Below, in pieces: positions 17,195-25,856 of a stretch of 64,000 nt of DNA. Within the stretch, counting starts at the first letter, position 1. Each line of letters opens with the position of its first letter. Below the pieces are notes generated by a model. That model had not been told where the DNA came from, did no database searches, and was given only the letters and a program-made list of their open reading frames with translations. The stretch is taken from contig NZ_NCSM01000003.1 in the NCBI RefSeq assembly GCF_002224125.1, positions 441,747 through 505,746 on the forward strand, written 5' to 3'. A program made the position numbers and the translations under genes. The stretch comes from Streptomyces sp. NBS 14/10. Lineage in GTDB: Bacteria; Actinomycetota; Actinomycetes; Streptomycetales; Streptomycetaceae.

Positions 17195-18085
17195 TCAGTC
17201 AATCCCCCGCGCCTTGTTGTCCGCCTCGCCACCGGCCCCCACCAGCCCGGTCCGCCGCTCGCGCGTCGCCGCGAACCGGGGCGCGAAGCGGCGTACGTCG
17301 CGCTGCGCGAAGGTGCCGATCAGCGCGGGCAGAGCACCCCGTACGGGCTGCATACCGCGCAGCCACCACTGCCCGTACACATGCGCCGACCGGCGCTCGA
17401 TCCCGGCCACCAGCCGGTCGACCGCCGGGCCGAGCGGACAGGTGCGGTTCACCGGCCAGGGCAGCCGCCGCCGGAACTCCCACAGCACATCGTCCCGCTC
17501 GAAGCCGCGCACCATGTCCGTATCGGTGAAGCTGAGGTAGGCCACGCCGACCCGTACGCCGCGGTGGCCCACCTCGGCGCGCAGACAGTGCGCGAACGCC
17601 TCGACACCGGACTTGGACGCGCAGTACGCGGACATCATCGGCCCGGGCGTGAGCGCGGCGAGCGAGGCGATCTGCAGCAGATAGCCGCGGCGCGCGACGA
17701 GCGCGGGCAGAAACGCACGGGCCGTGGCGGCGCTGCCCAGCAGATTGACCTCGATGACCCGCCGCCAGGCCGTCTCGTCGGTGTCAGCGAACGGACCGGC
17801 CTGGGCCACTCCGGCGTTGGCGACGACGATGTCCACACCGCCGAAGTGCTCGACGACCTCCCCGGCCACGCGGGTCATCGCCTCCTGGTCGGTGACATCG
17901 GCGTGCCAGTGGGCGGACTCGGTGTGCAGCCCCTCCGCCACCCGCCGCAGCCCGTCGGGCTCCAGCCCCACCAACGCCACCTTGGCCCCCCGCGCGGACA
18001 GCTTCCGGGCCAGCGACTCCCCCACGCCCCGCGCCGCGCCCGTTACGACGGCGACCCGGCCTTCCAGACTCCCGCGCGCGCTCAT
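17195..18085 (-). CDS. Short-chain dehydrogenase/reductase
   Basis: 296 residues. Cofactor motif TGAARGVGES, then NAGVAQ, and the catalytic YCASKSG (Y-x-x-x-K) with an upstream Ser, all in standard order. The ATG overlaps the hydrolase stop (ATGA at 18082-18085). As third gene of a monooxygenase-hydrolase-SDR operon it could oxidise the alcohol released after ester cleavage. The gene set resembles the mycobacterial mymA-lipR-sadH group (family knowledge); physiological substrate unknown. Confidence 0.88.
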   Translation of the reverse strand: MSARGSLEGRVAVVTGAARGVGESLARKLSARGAKVALVGLEPDGLRRVAEGLHTESAHWHADVTDQEAMTRVAGEVVEHFGGVDIVVANAGVAQAGPFADTDETAWRRVIEVNLLGSAATARAFLPALVARRGYLLQIASLAALTPGPMMSAYCASKSGVEAFAHCLRAEVGHRGVRVGVAYLSFTDTDMVRGFERDDVLWEFRRRLPWPVNRTCPLGPAVDRLVAGIERRSAHVYGQWWLRGMQPVRGALPALIGTFAQRDVRRFAPRFAATRERRTGLVGAGGEADNKARGID

Positions 18086-19116
18086 GTCGTCGGCTCCTCG
18101 ACGGTGTCGTCGTCCGTGGCGCCCAGCGCCCTCTGCCTCGTGCCCTGTCCCGTGCCCTGCCTCGTGTCCTGCGCCGTGCCCTCGTGCCCGTACGCCTGCC
18201 CTTGCGTCTGCCCGTACTCCGCCACCAGCCCGCGGATCACCCCGCTCACCGCCGCCGGATCCTCCACGGGCGCCATATGCCCGAGCCCGTCCAGCTCCGT
18301 GAGGCCGACGCACCGTGGCAGCGAAGCCGACAGCGCTCGGGCGTGGTCCAGTGGGGTCAGCCGGTCGGCCGTGCCGGCGAGCACGGCGGTGGGCAGGCCC
18401 AGCCGGCCGACTTCCGCGTCGAGATCGAGGTCGCTCATGACCCGCCCCCACGCGGCCCGTACCGCCCGCGGGCAGGCGTACACGATGCGCGCGCACGCCT
18501 CCACCACGGCGGGGCCCGATGCCGGGCCCATCGTCACGTACTTCAGCAGCCGTCTGGAGACCGGCGTCACCGGCCCGAGCGGGGCGCGCGAGCACAGCAG
18601 CGCGCGCTGCACCCGCGTCCGCAGGCGCTCACCGCGCAGCGGTATGACGCGGCCCCGCGCGGGCAGCCGCGAGGCGCCGGTGTTGCACAGCAGCAGGGCC
18701 GTCGCGCGCTCGCGCAGCTGCGGCCGGCCGGCGGCGGCCATCAGCGTCATACCGCCCATGGAGTGGCCCACGACGACGGCCCGTTCCCCGGTCGCGAGCG
18801 TCTGGTCGAGCACCGCCGCCAGGTCGTCGGCGAGCGTGTGTGTGCTGTAGCCGCCGGGGTCCGCGGCCGGGCTGCGGCCGTGGCCGCGCTGGTCGTACAG
18901 GACGAGCCGGTGGTCGGCGGCCAGTTCGCGGACGATCGGCGCCCAGAAGGCGGTCGAGCAGGTCCAGCCGTGCACCAGCACGACGGCCGGGGCGCCTTCG
19001 GGCCCGTGCAGTTCGGCGTGCAGGCGGGTGCCGTCGGAGGAGATGACGGTCAGTTCGCTCACGGCGACGGGCGGCGCGTACGGACCAGCGGCCTGCCGCG
19101 CCGGACGGCGGCTCAC
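18082..19116 (-). CDS. Alpha/beta-fold hydrolase
   Basis: 344 residues. Oxyanion/strand motif VLVHGWTCSTAFW, nucleophile elbow GHSMGG, and a C-terminal GLGHMAPVEDP supplying the His; the acid is likely the Asp of AGTADRLTPLDHA. The start is GTG 19116, overlapping the monooxygenase stop by 4 bp (GTGA) behind a GGGAGG site. The last ~45 residues after VAEYGQ are a Gln/Gly/Thr-rich tail (GQGTRQ-like repeats) outside the fold. Probably an esterase that opens the ester or lactone made by the upstream enzyme. Confidence 0.86.
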   Translation of the reverse strand: MSRRPARQAAGPYAPPVAVSELTVISSDGTRLHAELHGPEGAPAVVLVHGWTCSTAFWAPIVRELAADHRLVLYDQRGHGRSPAADPGGYSTHTLADDLAAVLDQTLATGERAVVVGHSMGGMTLMAAAGRPQLRERATALLLCNTGASRLPARGRVIPLRGERLRTRVQRALLCSRAPLGPVTPVSRRLLKYVTMGPASGPAVVEACARIVYACPRAVRAAWGRVMSDLDLDAEVGRLGLPTAVLAGTADRLTPLDHARALSASLPRCVGLTELDGLGHMAPVEDPAAVSGVIRGLVAEYGQTQGQAYGHEGTAQDTRQGTGQGTRQRALGATDDDTVEEPTT

Positions 19117-20663
19117 CGGGCCTCCCGCGCCGCGCCCGCACCGGCACCCACGACATCCGGCGCGGCGCCGGGCGGTGCTTCGCGCTCCGGCCGCAGCACC
19201 CGGTACTCCGTGACGTCCACCCTCCGCGTCACCCTGCGGAACTCCGTCGTCGTCCCCGGCCACACCGTCGTATTGCGCCCGCCCATCAGGTACCAGCTGT
19301 CGCAGCCGCCCACGTTCCACACCGTACGGCTCAGCCGCTCCTGCACCCGGTCGGTCCACGCCCGCACCGCCGACGGCCGGGCGTCCAGCGCCACCTTCCC
19401 GCCCAGCACGTCCAACTGCCGCATGAAGTCGACGAGATACGCCAGCTGCGCCTCGATGATGAGGATCATCGAGCTGGTCCCGAGCCCGGTGTTCGGCCCG
19501 ATGATCGTCAGCAGGTTGGGGAAACCCGCCGCGCTGGTGCCGCGCAGCGCCTCCATACCGTCCCGCCACTCCTCCGCGAGCGTCGTCCCGTACGCCCCGG
19601 TCACCCGCCGCGCGATCGGCATATCGGTCACATGGAAGCCGGTCCCGAAGATGATCGCGTCCGCCTCCGCCTCCGTACCGTCGGCGGCGACGAGGGTGGA
19701 GCCGCGCACCTCCTTCAACCCCGCCGCGACGACGTCGACATGCGGCTGGGCGAGCGCCGGGTAGTAGTCGCCGGACAGCAGGATGCGCTTGCAGCCGATC
19801 CGGTAATCCGGGGTCAGCCTGGCCCGCAGGGCCGGGTCCTCGATGGCCCGCCGCATATGGCGGACGGCCATCCGCTCCACCAGCCGCAGCGAATCGGGGC
19901 GTTTGGTGAACGAGCCGGTCTGCAGCTCCCGCACCCCCCACAGCACCGCCCGCCGCAGCGCGCGGGTCGCCGGGACCTTGGTGTGCAGCCAGTGTTCGGC
20001 GGCGGAGATACGGCGGTCCATACGCGGCAGCACCCAGGCCGGGGTGCGCTGGAAGAGGGTGAGCCGGTCCACCTCCCGGTGGATGGCGGGCACGATCTGG
20101 ATGGCCGAGGCACCGGTGCCGATCACCGCGACGCGCTTGCCGCGCAGATCGTAGCCGTGGTCCCAGCGCGAGGAGTGGAAGACCCGGCCGGGGAAGTCCG
20201 CCAGGCCCGGGATGTCCGGGATCTTGGGGTCGGAGAGCGGTCCGGTGGCGCTGACCACGACGTCGGCGGTCAGCGCGGCTGACGCGGTGTCGATCTCCCA
20301 GTGCAGCGCGCGCGAGTCCCAGCGCATGGCCCGCACCTCGGAGTCGAAGCGCAGATGCGGCCGCAGCCCGAACGTATCGGTGACCCGCTCCAGATACGCG
20401 CGGATATGCGGCTGCCCGGAGAAGTTGCGCGGCCACTCGGGGTTGGGCGCGAAGGAGAAGGAGTACAGATGGGACGGCACATCACAGGCGCAGCCCGGAT
20501 AGGTGTTGTCCCGCCAGGTGCCCCCGACCGCCCCGGCCCGCTCCAGGACCACGAAGTCGGTGATCCCCGCCCGGCGCAGCCGTACGGCCGCCCCCAGCCC
20601 GCCGAATCCGGCTCCGATCACCGCCACCCGTACGTGCTCTCGCGTCACCTCAGCGCCAGTCAT
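19113..20663 (-). CDS. FAD-dependent Baeyer-Villiger-type monooxygenase
   Basis: 516 residues. FAD site VIGAGFGGLGAA near the N-terminus, NADPH site VIGTGASAIQI in the middle, and between them the Baeyer-Villiger fingerprint F-x-G-x-x-x-H-x-x-x-W-D as FPGRVFHSSRWD (about residues 157-168). It inserts an oxygen beside a carbonyl to give an ester or lactone. ATG 20663 follows a GGGAGG site with 7-bp spacing; the upstream in-frame start is less likely. It leads a translationally coupled operon with a hydrolase and an SDR, a complete ketone-to-ester-to-acid-plus-alcohol route (inference). Divergent from a MerR gene. Confidence 0.9.
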   Translation of the reverse strand: MTGAEVTREHVRVAVIGAGFGGLGAAVRLRRAGITDFVVLERAGAVGGTWRDNTYPGCACDVPSHLYSFSFAPNPEWPRNFSGQPHIRAYLERVTDTFGLRPHLRFDSEVRAMRWDSRALHWEIDTASAALTADVVVSATGPLSDPKIPDIPGLADFPGRVFHSSRWDHGYDLRGKRVAVIGTGASAIQIVPAIHREVDRLTLFQRTPAWVLPRMDRRISAAEHWLHTKVPATRALRRAVLWGVRELQTGSFTKRPDSLRLVERMAVRHMRRAIEDPALRARLTPDYRIGCKRILLSGDYYPALAQPHVDVVAAGLKEVRGSTLVAADGTEAEADAIIFGTGFHVTDMPIARRVTGAYGTTLAEEWRDGMEALRGTSAAGFPNLLTIIGPNTGLGTSSMILIIEAQLAYLVDFMRQLDVLGGKVALDARPSAVRAWTDRVQERLSRTVWNVGGCDSWYLMGGRNTTVWPGTTTEFRRVTRRVDVTEYRVLRPEREAPPGAAPDVVGAGAGAAREAR

Positions 20664-20692
20664 ATGGCCGCCTCCCGCAACACTCGGAACGT

Positions 20693-20710
20693 TGCCAGCA
20701 ATTACTGGCA
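20693..20710. promoter_or_regulatory. Dyad near the monooxygenase start
   Basis: TGCCAG-CAATTA-CTGGCA, perfect 6-bp arms, 30 bp before the monooxygenase ATG. The A/T centre stands out. It could be an operator in the leader or promoter of the monooxygenase operon; the binding protein is unknown. Confidence 0.5.
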
Positions 20711-20720
20711 CGGTTTGAGC

Positions 20721-20737
20721 GTAGGACAGGGTCCTAC
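20721..20737 (+). promoter_or_regulatory. Candidate MerR operator
   Basis: Palindrome GTAGGAC-AGG-GTCCTAC. A -35-like TTGAGC (20715-20720) abuts it on the plus strand, so the dyad would occupy the promoter spacer as in MerR-family promoters. The matching -10 is poor. It probably controls the merR gene and possibly the divergent operon. Confidence 0.55.
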
Positions 20738-20810
20738 CGAGCGGTAGGGGCCGGGCGGAGGGAAGTTACCGGCGGTTCACCGCTCTGCGGTGCGGGCATA
20801 GGCTGCCGAC

Positions 20811-21593
20811 GTGGCGACGAGCGAAGAACGCGAGGGCGCGGACGGCCCTGACGTGGGCGGCGCGGAGAAATCTGGCGAATACCGCGAATACCGCATAGCG
20901 GAGCTGGCCGAGAAGGCCGGGATCACCGTGCGCACCCTGCGCTTCTACCGGGAGCGCAAGCTCATCCCGCCGCCGCGCCGCGAGGGCCGCGTCGCCTGGT
21001 ACAACGACCACCACCTGACCCGGCTCCATACGATCGCCGCCCTGCTGGAGCGCGGCCACACCCTCGGCGGCATCGCCGAACTCCTCACCGCCTTCGACAG
21101 CGGCGCCCGCGACGTCGCCGACCTCCTCGGTCTGCGCTCCACCCCCATCCCCGTCCCCGCCTGGTCGCAGGAGACCCCGGTCCGGCTCACCCCGGAGGCG
21201 CTGGCCGACTACTTCCAGGGGCAGGCGACGCCGGAAAACCTCGCGACCTCCCTCGACCTCGGCTATCTCGCGGTCGACGGCGACCAGTTGGTGCATGTCA
21301 GCCGACGTCTGCTGGACGTCTCCCGCGATCTGGTCGACCGGGGCCTCCCGCTCGCCGCCGTGCTGGGGGCGGCCCGCGATGTACGCCACCATGTGGACGC
21401 GATCGCCGAGGTCTTCGCCACCCTCCTGCGCACCACCGTCCTGGCCGAGCCCGCCTCCCGGATCGGCTCGACGCTGGAGGAACTGCGGCCGATGGCCGAG
21501 GGTGTCGTGGAAGCCGAGCTGTCGATGGCCATGGACCGCCGTATCCGCGCGGAACTGGCGGCGTGGGCGGAGGGAGATCAGGACCGGGGATGA
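20811..21593 (+). CDS. MerR-family transcriptional regulator
   Basis: 260 residues, GTG start. After an acidic ~25-residue leader comes the MerR DNA-binding domain: YRIAELAEKAGITVRTLRFY, RERKLIPPPRREGRVAWYND, then LTRLHTIAALLERGHTLGGI. The C-terminal ~160 residues are helical, lack the Cys clusters of metal sensors, and probably bind an organic effector. It is divergent from the monooxygenase operon, with two dyads between them, so that operon is its likely target. Confidence 0.88.
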   Translation: MATSEEREGADGPDVGGAEKSGEYREYRIAELAEKAGITVRTLRFYRERKLIPPPRREGRVAWYNDHHLTRLHTIAALLERGHTLGGIAELLTAFDSGARDVADLLGLRSTPIPVPAWSQETPVRLTPEALADYFQGQATPENLATSLDLGYLAVDGDQLVHVSRRLLDVSRDLVDRGLPLAAVLGAARDVRHHVDAIAEVFATLLRTTVLAEPASRIGSTLEELRPMAEGVVEAELSMAMDRRIRAELAAWAEGDQDRG

Positions 21594-21618
21594 CAGTGGC
21601 CCCTGCCATCATCGGCCC

Positions 21619-22488
21619 ATGCTCAGTCTCCCCCTCCTCAGCGAGTTGGCGCACGAACGGCTTCCCTCCGGTCTCGCGGACCGGTTCTGCTCCCTGCTGG
21701 AACCGAGAGGCCAGATCCTCACGGCCGCCCGCCCCGGGGACGAACACGTCGGCGCGCTCGGCGGTGAGCCGCGGCTTCCCGAGGCCGTCGAGTGGCCGGT
21801 GTGGGAAGGACACGGCCCCCTGTCGTTCGTCGCCTCGCTCGACTGCGGACGACTGTCGGCCGCCGCCACCGGACTGGCCCTGCCGGCCGACGGCACCCTG
21901 CTGTTCTTCTACTTCGACGGACAGGCCGACGAATACGCGTCGTGGGTGAGTCCCTCGAACCCCGAGTCCCGTCCGGGGTCCCGCATCCTGTACGTCCCCG
22001 CCGACACGCCCGTCCTGCCGCGCCCGGCCCCGGCCCCGCTCAAGCCGTACCGCCGCGTGCCGCTGCGCGCCGACCCGACCGTGGACCTGCCCCAGCTCAC
22101 CGACCCCGAACTCCACATACCGCTCGGCCTCGACTACGAGACGGTGTCCACCGATCCGGTGTACGTCGACTTCCAGGACGCCGTATGGAGTCTGCGCCGC
22201 GTCCACCACCGGGTGGGCGGCGAACCCGACAACATCCAGGGCGAGGTCGAGTACGAGGTCGCCGACTTCCCCGACGACTGGGACCTGGACGAATTCGATC
22301 CCGACAACCCCCACTACGACGACATCCTCGCCGAGGCGGCACGGTGGCGGCTGCTGCTCCAGATCGCCTCCGACGACGACGCCGGCATGCTGTGGGGCGA
22401 CGGGGGCGCCCTCTACTGGCTGATCGACCCCGAAGACCTCGCCGCCGGCCGCTTCGACCAGGCCCGCTTCACCTGGCAGTGCCACTGA
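21619..22488 (+). CDS. DUF1963 (YwqG-like) protein
   Basis: 289 residues, soluble and acidic. Typical features of the family are seen: GGEPRLPEAVEWPVWEGHG (the family pattern is G-G-x-P-x-L-P ... W-P), then FVASLDC, LLFFYFDGQ, and the C-terminal GDGGALYWLIDPEDLAAGRF. The biochemical role of the family is unknown; members often sit among polymorphic-toxin and immunity-type genes. It starts 25 bp after merR and may share its transcript. Confidence 0.78.
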   Translation: MLSLPLLSELAHERLPSGLADRFCSLLEPRGQILTAARPGDEHVGALGGEPRLPEAVEWPVWEGHGPLSFVASLDCGRLSAAATGLALPADGTLLFFYFDGQADEYASWVSPSNPESRPGSRILYVPADTPVLPRPAPAPLKPYRRVPLRADPTVDLPQLTDPELHIPLGLDYETVSTDPVYVDFQDAVWSLRRVHHRVGGEPDNIQGEVEYEVADFPDDWDLDEFDPDNPHYDDILAEAARWRLLLQIASDDDAGMLWGDGGALYWLIDPEDLAAGRFDQARFTWQCH

Positions 22489-22628
22489 CGGCATCCGTCA
22501 TGTAGAGGGCTGCGATGACGGTTTCCCGCACCTGAGCCCTGCCGGCTGGCACCGCTCCCCTGACCCGCCGATCGTGAACCCGTCGGAACGGACGACGTAC
22601 AGGCGATGTACAGGCAAGGAGAGCGCGG

Positions 22629-23504
22629 ATGACTGCCGGAAGGACGATCCTCGTCACGGGGGCGAGCGGAAATGTGGGGCGGCAGGTGGTGGCCCAGCTC
22701 CTGGCCGGGCACACCGGCGAGGTGCGGGCGCTGACCCGCGATCCCCGCGCCGCCGCTCTGCCCGGCGGGGCCGACGTACGCCAGGGCGACCTGGCCGACC
22801 CGGCCGCGCTGGAGGCGGTGTTGAAGGGGGTGGACGCGGTGTTCCTGATATGGCCCTTCCACGGCGCGGACGCGGCCCCCGCCGTCGTGGACGCCACCAA
22901 GTGGCATGCCGGTCGGGTGGTGTTCCTGTCGTCCGCCGCCGTCCAAGAGGGAGTCCCCCGCGAGCGGCAGCGGCACGCCGTGGGCCGGTGGTCCGCCCGC
23001 GTGGAACAGCTCATCGAGGGGTCCGGCCTCGTCTGGACCCATCTGCGCCCGAGCACCTTCGCCGTGAACACCCTGTGGTGGGCCGACCAGATCCGCGCCG
23101 GGGACGTCGTGCGCGGCGCGTACGGGGCCCTGCCCATGGCCCTCCTCCACGAGGCCGACATCGCCGCCGTGGCGGTGCGGGCCCTCACCGAGGACGGCCA
23201 CGGCCGCACCGCCTACGCCCTCACCGGACCCGAAGTCCTGACCCAGGCGGAGCAGGTGCGCACCATCGGCGAGGTGCTGGGGCGTCCCCTACGGTGGCAG
23301 GAGCTGTCCCGGGCAGAAGCACGTCAGCGGCTGCTGGCCGATGACTCCTTCCCCGACTCCTTCGTGGACCCGCTCCTCGACGGCTACGCCGCGATGCTCG
23401 ACGCCCCTCCCCCGGCCATCACCGGGGCCGTCGAGGCGGTCACGGGCGCCCCGGCCCGCACCTACCGTGCCTGGGTGTCCGACCACGCCGCCGACTTCAG
23501 CTGA
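22629..23504 (+). CDS. NmrA-like NAD(P)-binding protein
   Basis: 291 residues. Atypical SDR/NmrA Rossmann start ILVTGASGNVGRQVVAQLL, then the variable-length VRALTRDPRAA and GDLADPAALEAVLKGVDAVF that are typical of NmrA/azoreductase-like proteins. The canonical YxxxK active site is not evident, so it may be a redox sensor or a reductase such as an NAD(P)H:quinone oxidoreductase type 2. The ribosome site AAGGAG precedes ATG 22629. Stand-alone gene, convergent with the Imm49 gene (10-bp gap). Confidence 0.85.
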   Translation: MTAGRTILVTGASGNVGRQVVAQLLAGHTGEVRALTRDPRAAALPGGADVRQGDLADPAALEAVLKGVDAVFLIWPFHGADAAPAVVDATKWHAGRVVFLSSAAVQEGVPRERQRHAVGRWSARVEQLIEGSGLVWTHLRPSTFAVNTLWWADQIRAGDVVRGAYGALPMALLHEADIAAVAVRALTEDGHGRTAYALTGPEVLTQAEQVRTIGEVLGRPLRWQELSRAEARQRLLADDSFPDSFVDPLLDGYAAMLDAPPPAITGAVEAVTGAPARTYRAWVSDHAADFS

Positions 23505-23514
23505 CCGGCCGGTT

Positions 23515-25266
23515 TCACCTGACGAGCAGGCGCGGCGGCAGGTAGGGGGAGACGACCCGGATGTTCCAGCCCCGGCGGCGGGCGTGGCAGACCAGGGCCA
23601 GGATGTCGAGGTCGATGGCGGCGTCGGCGTCGCCGGCGCGGTCGGCGACCCGGTAGTGGTCGCGGTGCGCTTCGAGGGCGTCGATGAGGGCGAGGTTGAA
23701 GCTCTCCTCGTCGCCCTCGACGAGCTGGGAGAAGAGAACGCCGGGCGGCGGAAAGAAGCCCCAGGTCCTGGCCTTCTCGCAGTCCTCAAGCGCACGGTCC
23801 GTGGCGGGTTCGGGGTCCACGCCCCGGAAATAGTCGTGGAGCGCCCGGCGGTACGAGGCGAAGGCGGAGCCGTCGCCCTCCAGGCGGGCGGAGCCGCTGA
23901 GGACGAGCGCGGCGATGTCCTCGCGCCGGCCGCCGATCAGGGCGAAGTTCATGGCGGTGTGCCAGGCGCCGGGCCCGGCCTGATCCCCGTGGTAGGCGGG
24001 GTAGCTGAGCGTGCTGCCGCCGATCGTCACCTCGACGTCCGTACCGGCCTCGGCGAGCGTGGCGCGGAACAGGGCCGCGCCCAGTTCAGCGGCGAGGCGC
24101 AGATTTTCCAGCTGCTGGTCCGTGACGTCGGCGGTGAGCGAGGCACGGGCCTTGAACAGGAGGTCCTGGTAGCGCACGGCATCCGACAGGTTCCAGGCGG
24201 AGAGCGGCTTTCCGTCCTCCGACGTCAGGGCCTCCCTGGTGTACTGCTCGAACAGGGCCTCGCTCTCCGGGTGCATCTCCTGCGGCGCTTCGGGCCGCTC
24301 GACCACCACCGGCCCGGCGGCCAGCGCGGCGACCGCGTCCGGCCGCCGTACGCGGCCGTACGCCTGGACCCGTGGCCCCGCGGTCTCGAATCCGGTCACC
24401 AGCGCCCGCGGCAGATACCCGGTGTCGACGGGCGGCTGCCAGCCCTCGCGGCGGTAGGCGAGCGCGGCCAGCGCCAGCGGCAGGAGCGGCAGCAGGGTAC
24501 GGGGCCTGGCGCCGGGGCCGGGGAGCGCGCTGTACGGGAGCAGCAGCCTGGCCAGCGCGGTGCGGAAGGAGTCCCGGTCGCCGGTGGTCAGCGCGCGCAG
24601 GGCGGACAGCCCGACGGACTGCGGCCGGTCGAGGAGGCCGCCCTCGCCGGGCGCGGCGTCGAGGGTCCGTATCCGGGCGAGCGCGGCATCCAGCGCGGCG
24701 AGCTTCTGTTCCCTGGTCGGCGGGTAGTCCGCGTCGTCGTCCCCCGTGTCCCCGATGACGTACGCCATGAAGCCGTTGATGAGCTCGACGGCCGGCCGCC
24801 CGGCCCCGCCCTTCTCGAACGGCTTGCGGGCGAAGTGGAACGCCTCGCCGTGCCAGGAGGCCTTGTCGGAGAGGACCGCCAGGCAGAAGGCGTCGAGCCA
24901 GTGGTTCGCGGAGACGGACTCCCGGTCCCCCTCCTCCCCGCAGTCGTAGCTCATCCCGAAGTTCACATAGTCGAGGAACACCTGGAAGTCGTTGGTCGGG
25001 TAGTACGCGGCGTACGCCACGGCACCGGCGGCTGCCTCGGTGGCGTTGTCGAGGACGGCCTTCGCCTCGGGGGTGTCGAGGTCGGGGGTGGCGACGGACA
25101 GAGCGCCCAGGTAGTCGAGGAACTCCTCCGAGATCAGCTCCCAGTCGTAGGTGGACATTCGCCCGGCCTTCGACATGGAGCGGACCATCGAACCGATCCG
25201 GTTGGCGAAGTCCTCAAGCGCCGCCGAAACCGCGGCCTCGCCCACCTGGTGTCGCTCTATCCGCAC
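23515..25266 (-). CDS. Imm49-family immunity-like protein
   Basis: 583 residues, soluble and helical, rich in Ala/Leu/Asp. The C-terminal block FNLALIDALEAHRDHYRV followed by LDILALVCHARRRGWNI and SPYLPPRLL matches the end of Imm49 proteins, which protect against toxins of contact-dependent systems. No toxin gene is adjacent. Stand-alone Imm49 genes are common in Streptomyces and their partners are mostly unknown. The assignment rests on the C-terminal pattern. Confidence 0.7.
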   Translation of the reverse strand: MRIERHQVGEAAVSAALEDFANRIGSMVRSMSKAGRMSTYDWELISEEFLDYLGALSVATPDLDTPEAKAVLDNATEAAAGAVAYAAYYPTNDFQVFLDYVNFGMSYDCGEEGDRESVSANHWLDAFCLAVLSDKASWHGEAFHFARKPFEKGGAGRPAVELINGFMAYVIGDTGDDDADYPPTREQKLAALDAALARIRTLDAAPGEGGLLDRPQSVGLSALRALTTGDRDSFRTALARLLLPYSALPGPGARPRTLLPLLPLALAALAYRREGWQPPVDTGYLPRALVTGFETAGPRVQAYGRVRRPDAVAALAAGPVVVERPEAPQEMHPESEALFEQYTREALTSEDGKPLSAWNLSDAVRYQDLLFKARASLTADVTDQQLENLRLAAELGAALFRATLAEAGTDVEVTIGGSTLSYPAYHGDQAGPGAWHTAMNFALIGGRREDIAALVLSGSARLEGDGSAFASYRRALHDYFRGVDPEPATDRALEDCEKARTWGFFPPPGVLFSQLVEGDEESFNLALIDALEAHRDHYRVADRAGDADAAIDLDILALVCHARRRGWNIRVVSPYLPPRLLVR

Positions 25267-25361
25267 TGCTGCCCCGCTCCCCGTTCACACGTTCCGGCGT
25301 CAGCCTACGTGGACGCGCGAACGAGCGACCCGGGCAGCGCGATCAGTACTCCCAGCCCCAG

Positions 25362-25721
25362 TCACCCATTGGCGACCTGCGCGCGTGCAGCCTGCATGAT
25401 CTCCCGGATCTCATCCATGGCCACCTGCCACTCCGGGTCCTCTTTATTGAGCGTCCGGGCGGCGTGCTCGGCAGCGTGCAGACGCCGCGCTGTGTCGGGA
25501 AACCGCTCGACCTCGATCACAGTGGCCCACTTGAGCTGGAACATCGCGATCGGCCCGAAGCTGTTGGACTGAGTGGCCATCGTGAAGACCGTGTCCCGCT
25601 CAGACGTCATCTCCGCCAGGCGGGAGGGCGCGACCTGCGCGAGTGCGGCACGCAGTGCGGGGAAGGACTTATCAGGTCTGGGGATCAGCGCCGCACCATC
25701 GCGAACCGGCTGCGTGGTCAT
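25362..25721 (-). CDS. Small hypothetical protein (possibly DUF6247)
   Basis: 119 residues from ATG 25721 (GAGGG site upstream). It begins MTTQPVRDGAALIPRPDKSF with an ALRAAL motif, followed by helical, charged sequence ending AARAQVANG. The N-terminal pattern resembles DUF6247, small Streptomyces proteins often found beside HTH or toxin-like genes. Soluble, no signal peptide. Identification is tentative. It lies beyond a strong hairpin downstream of a frameshifted gene. Confidence 0.5.
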   Translation of the reverse strand: MTTQPVRDGAALIPRPDKSFPALRAALAQVAPSRLAEMTSERDTVFTMATQSNSFGPIAMFQLKWATVIEVERFPDTARRLHAAEHAARTLNKEDPEWQVAMDEIREIMQAARAQVANG

Positions 25722-25807
25722 GTGCCCTCTGCCCTCCAAGAGTGCCCGATCACCGTACGGCAAGCGCACGATGAGGTCCGCAAGCAACTGGGGCTGGAGC
25801 AGACCTG

Positions 25808-25841
25808 ATCTGTCGCCCCTGGTGTGCCAGGGGCGACAGAT
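25808..25841. terminator. Perfect 15-bp stem terminator
   Basis: ATCTGTCGCCCCTGG (25808-25822), loop TGTG, and an exact complementary arm (25827-25841). It is 16 bp past the end of the frameshifted minus-strand gene and likely terminates its transcript. Confidence 0.85.
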
Positions 25842-25856
25842 CCATTCGACACCGAA

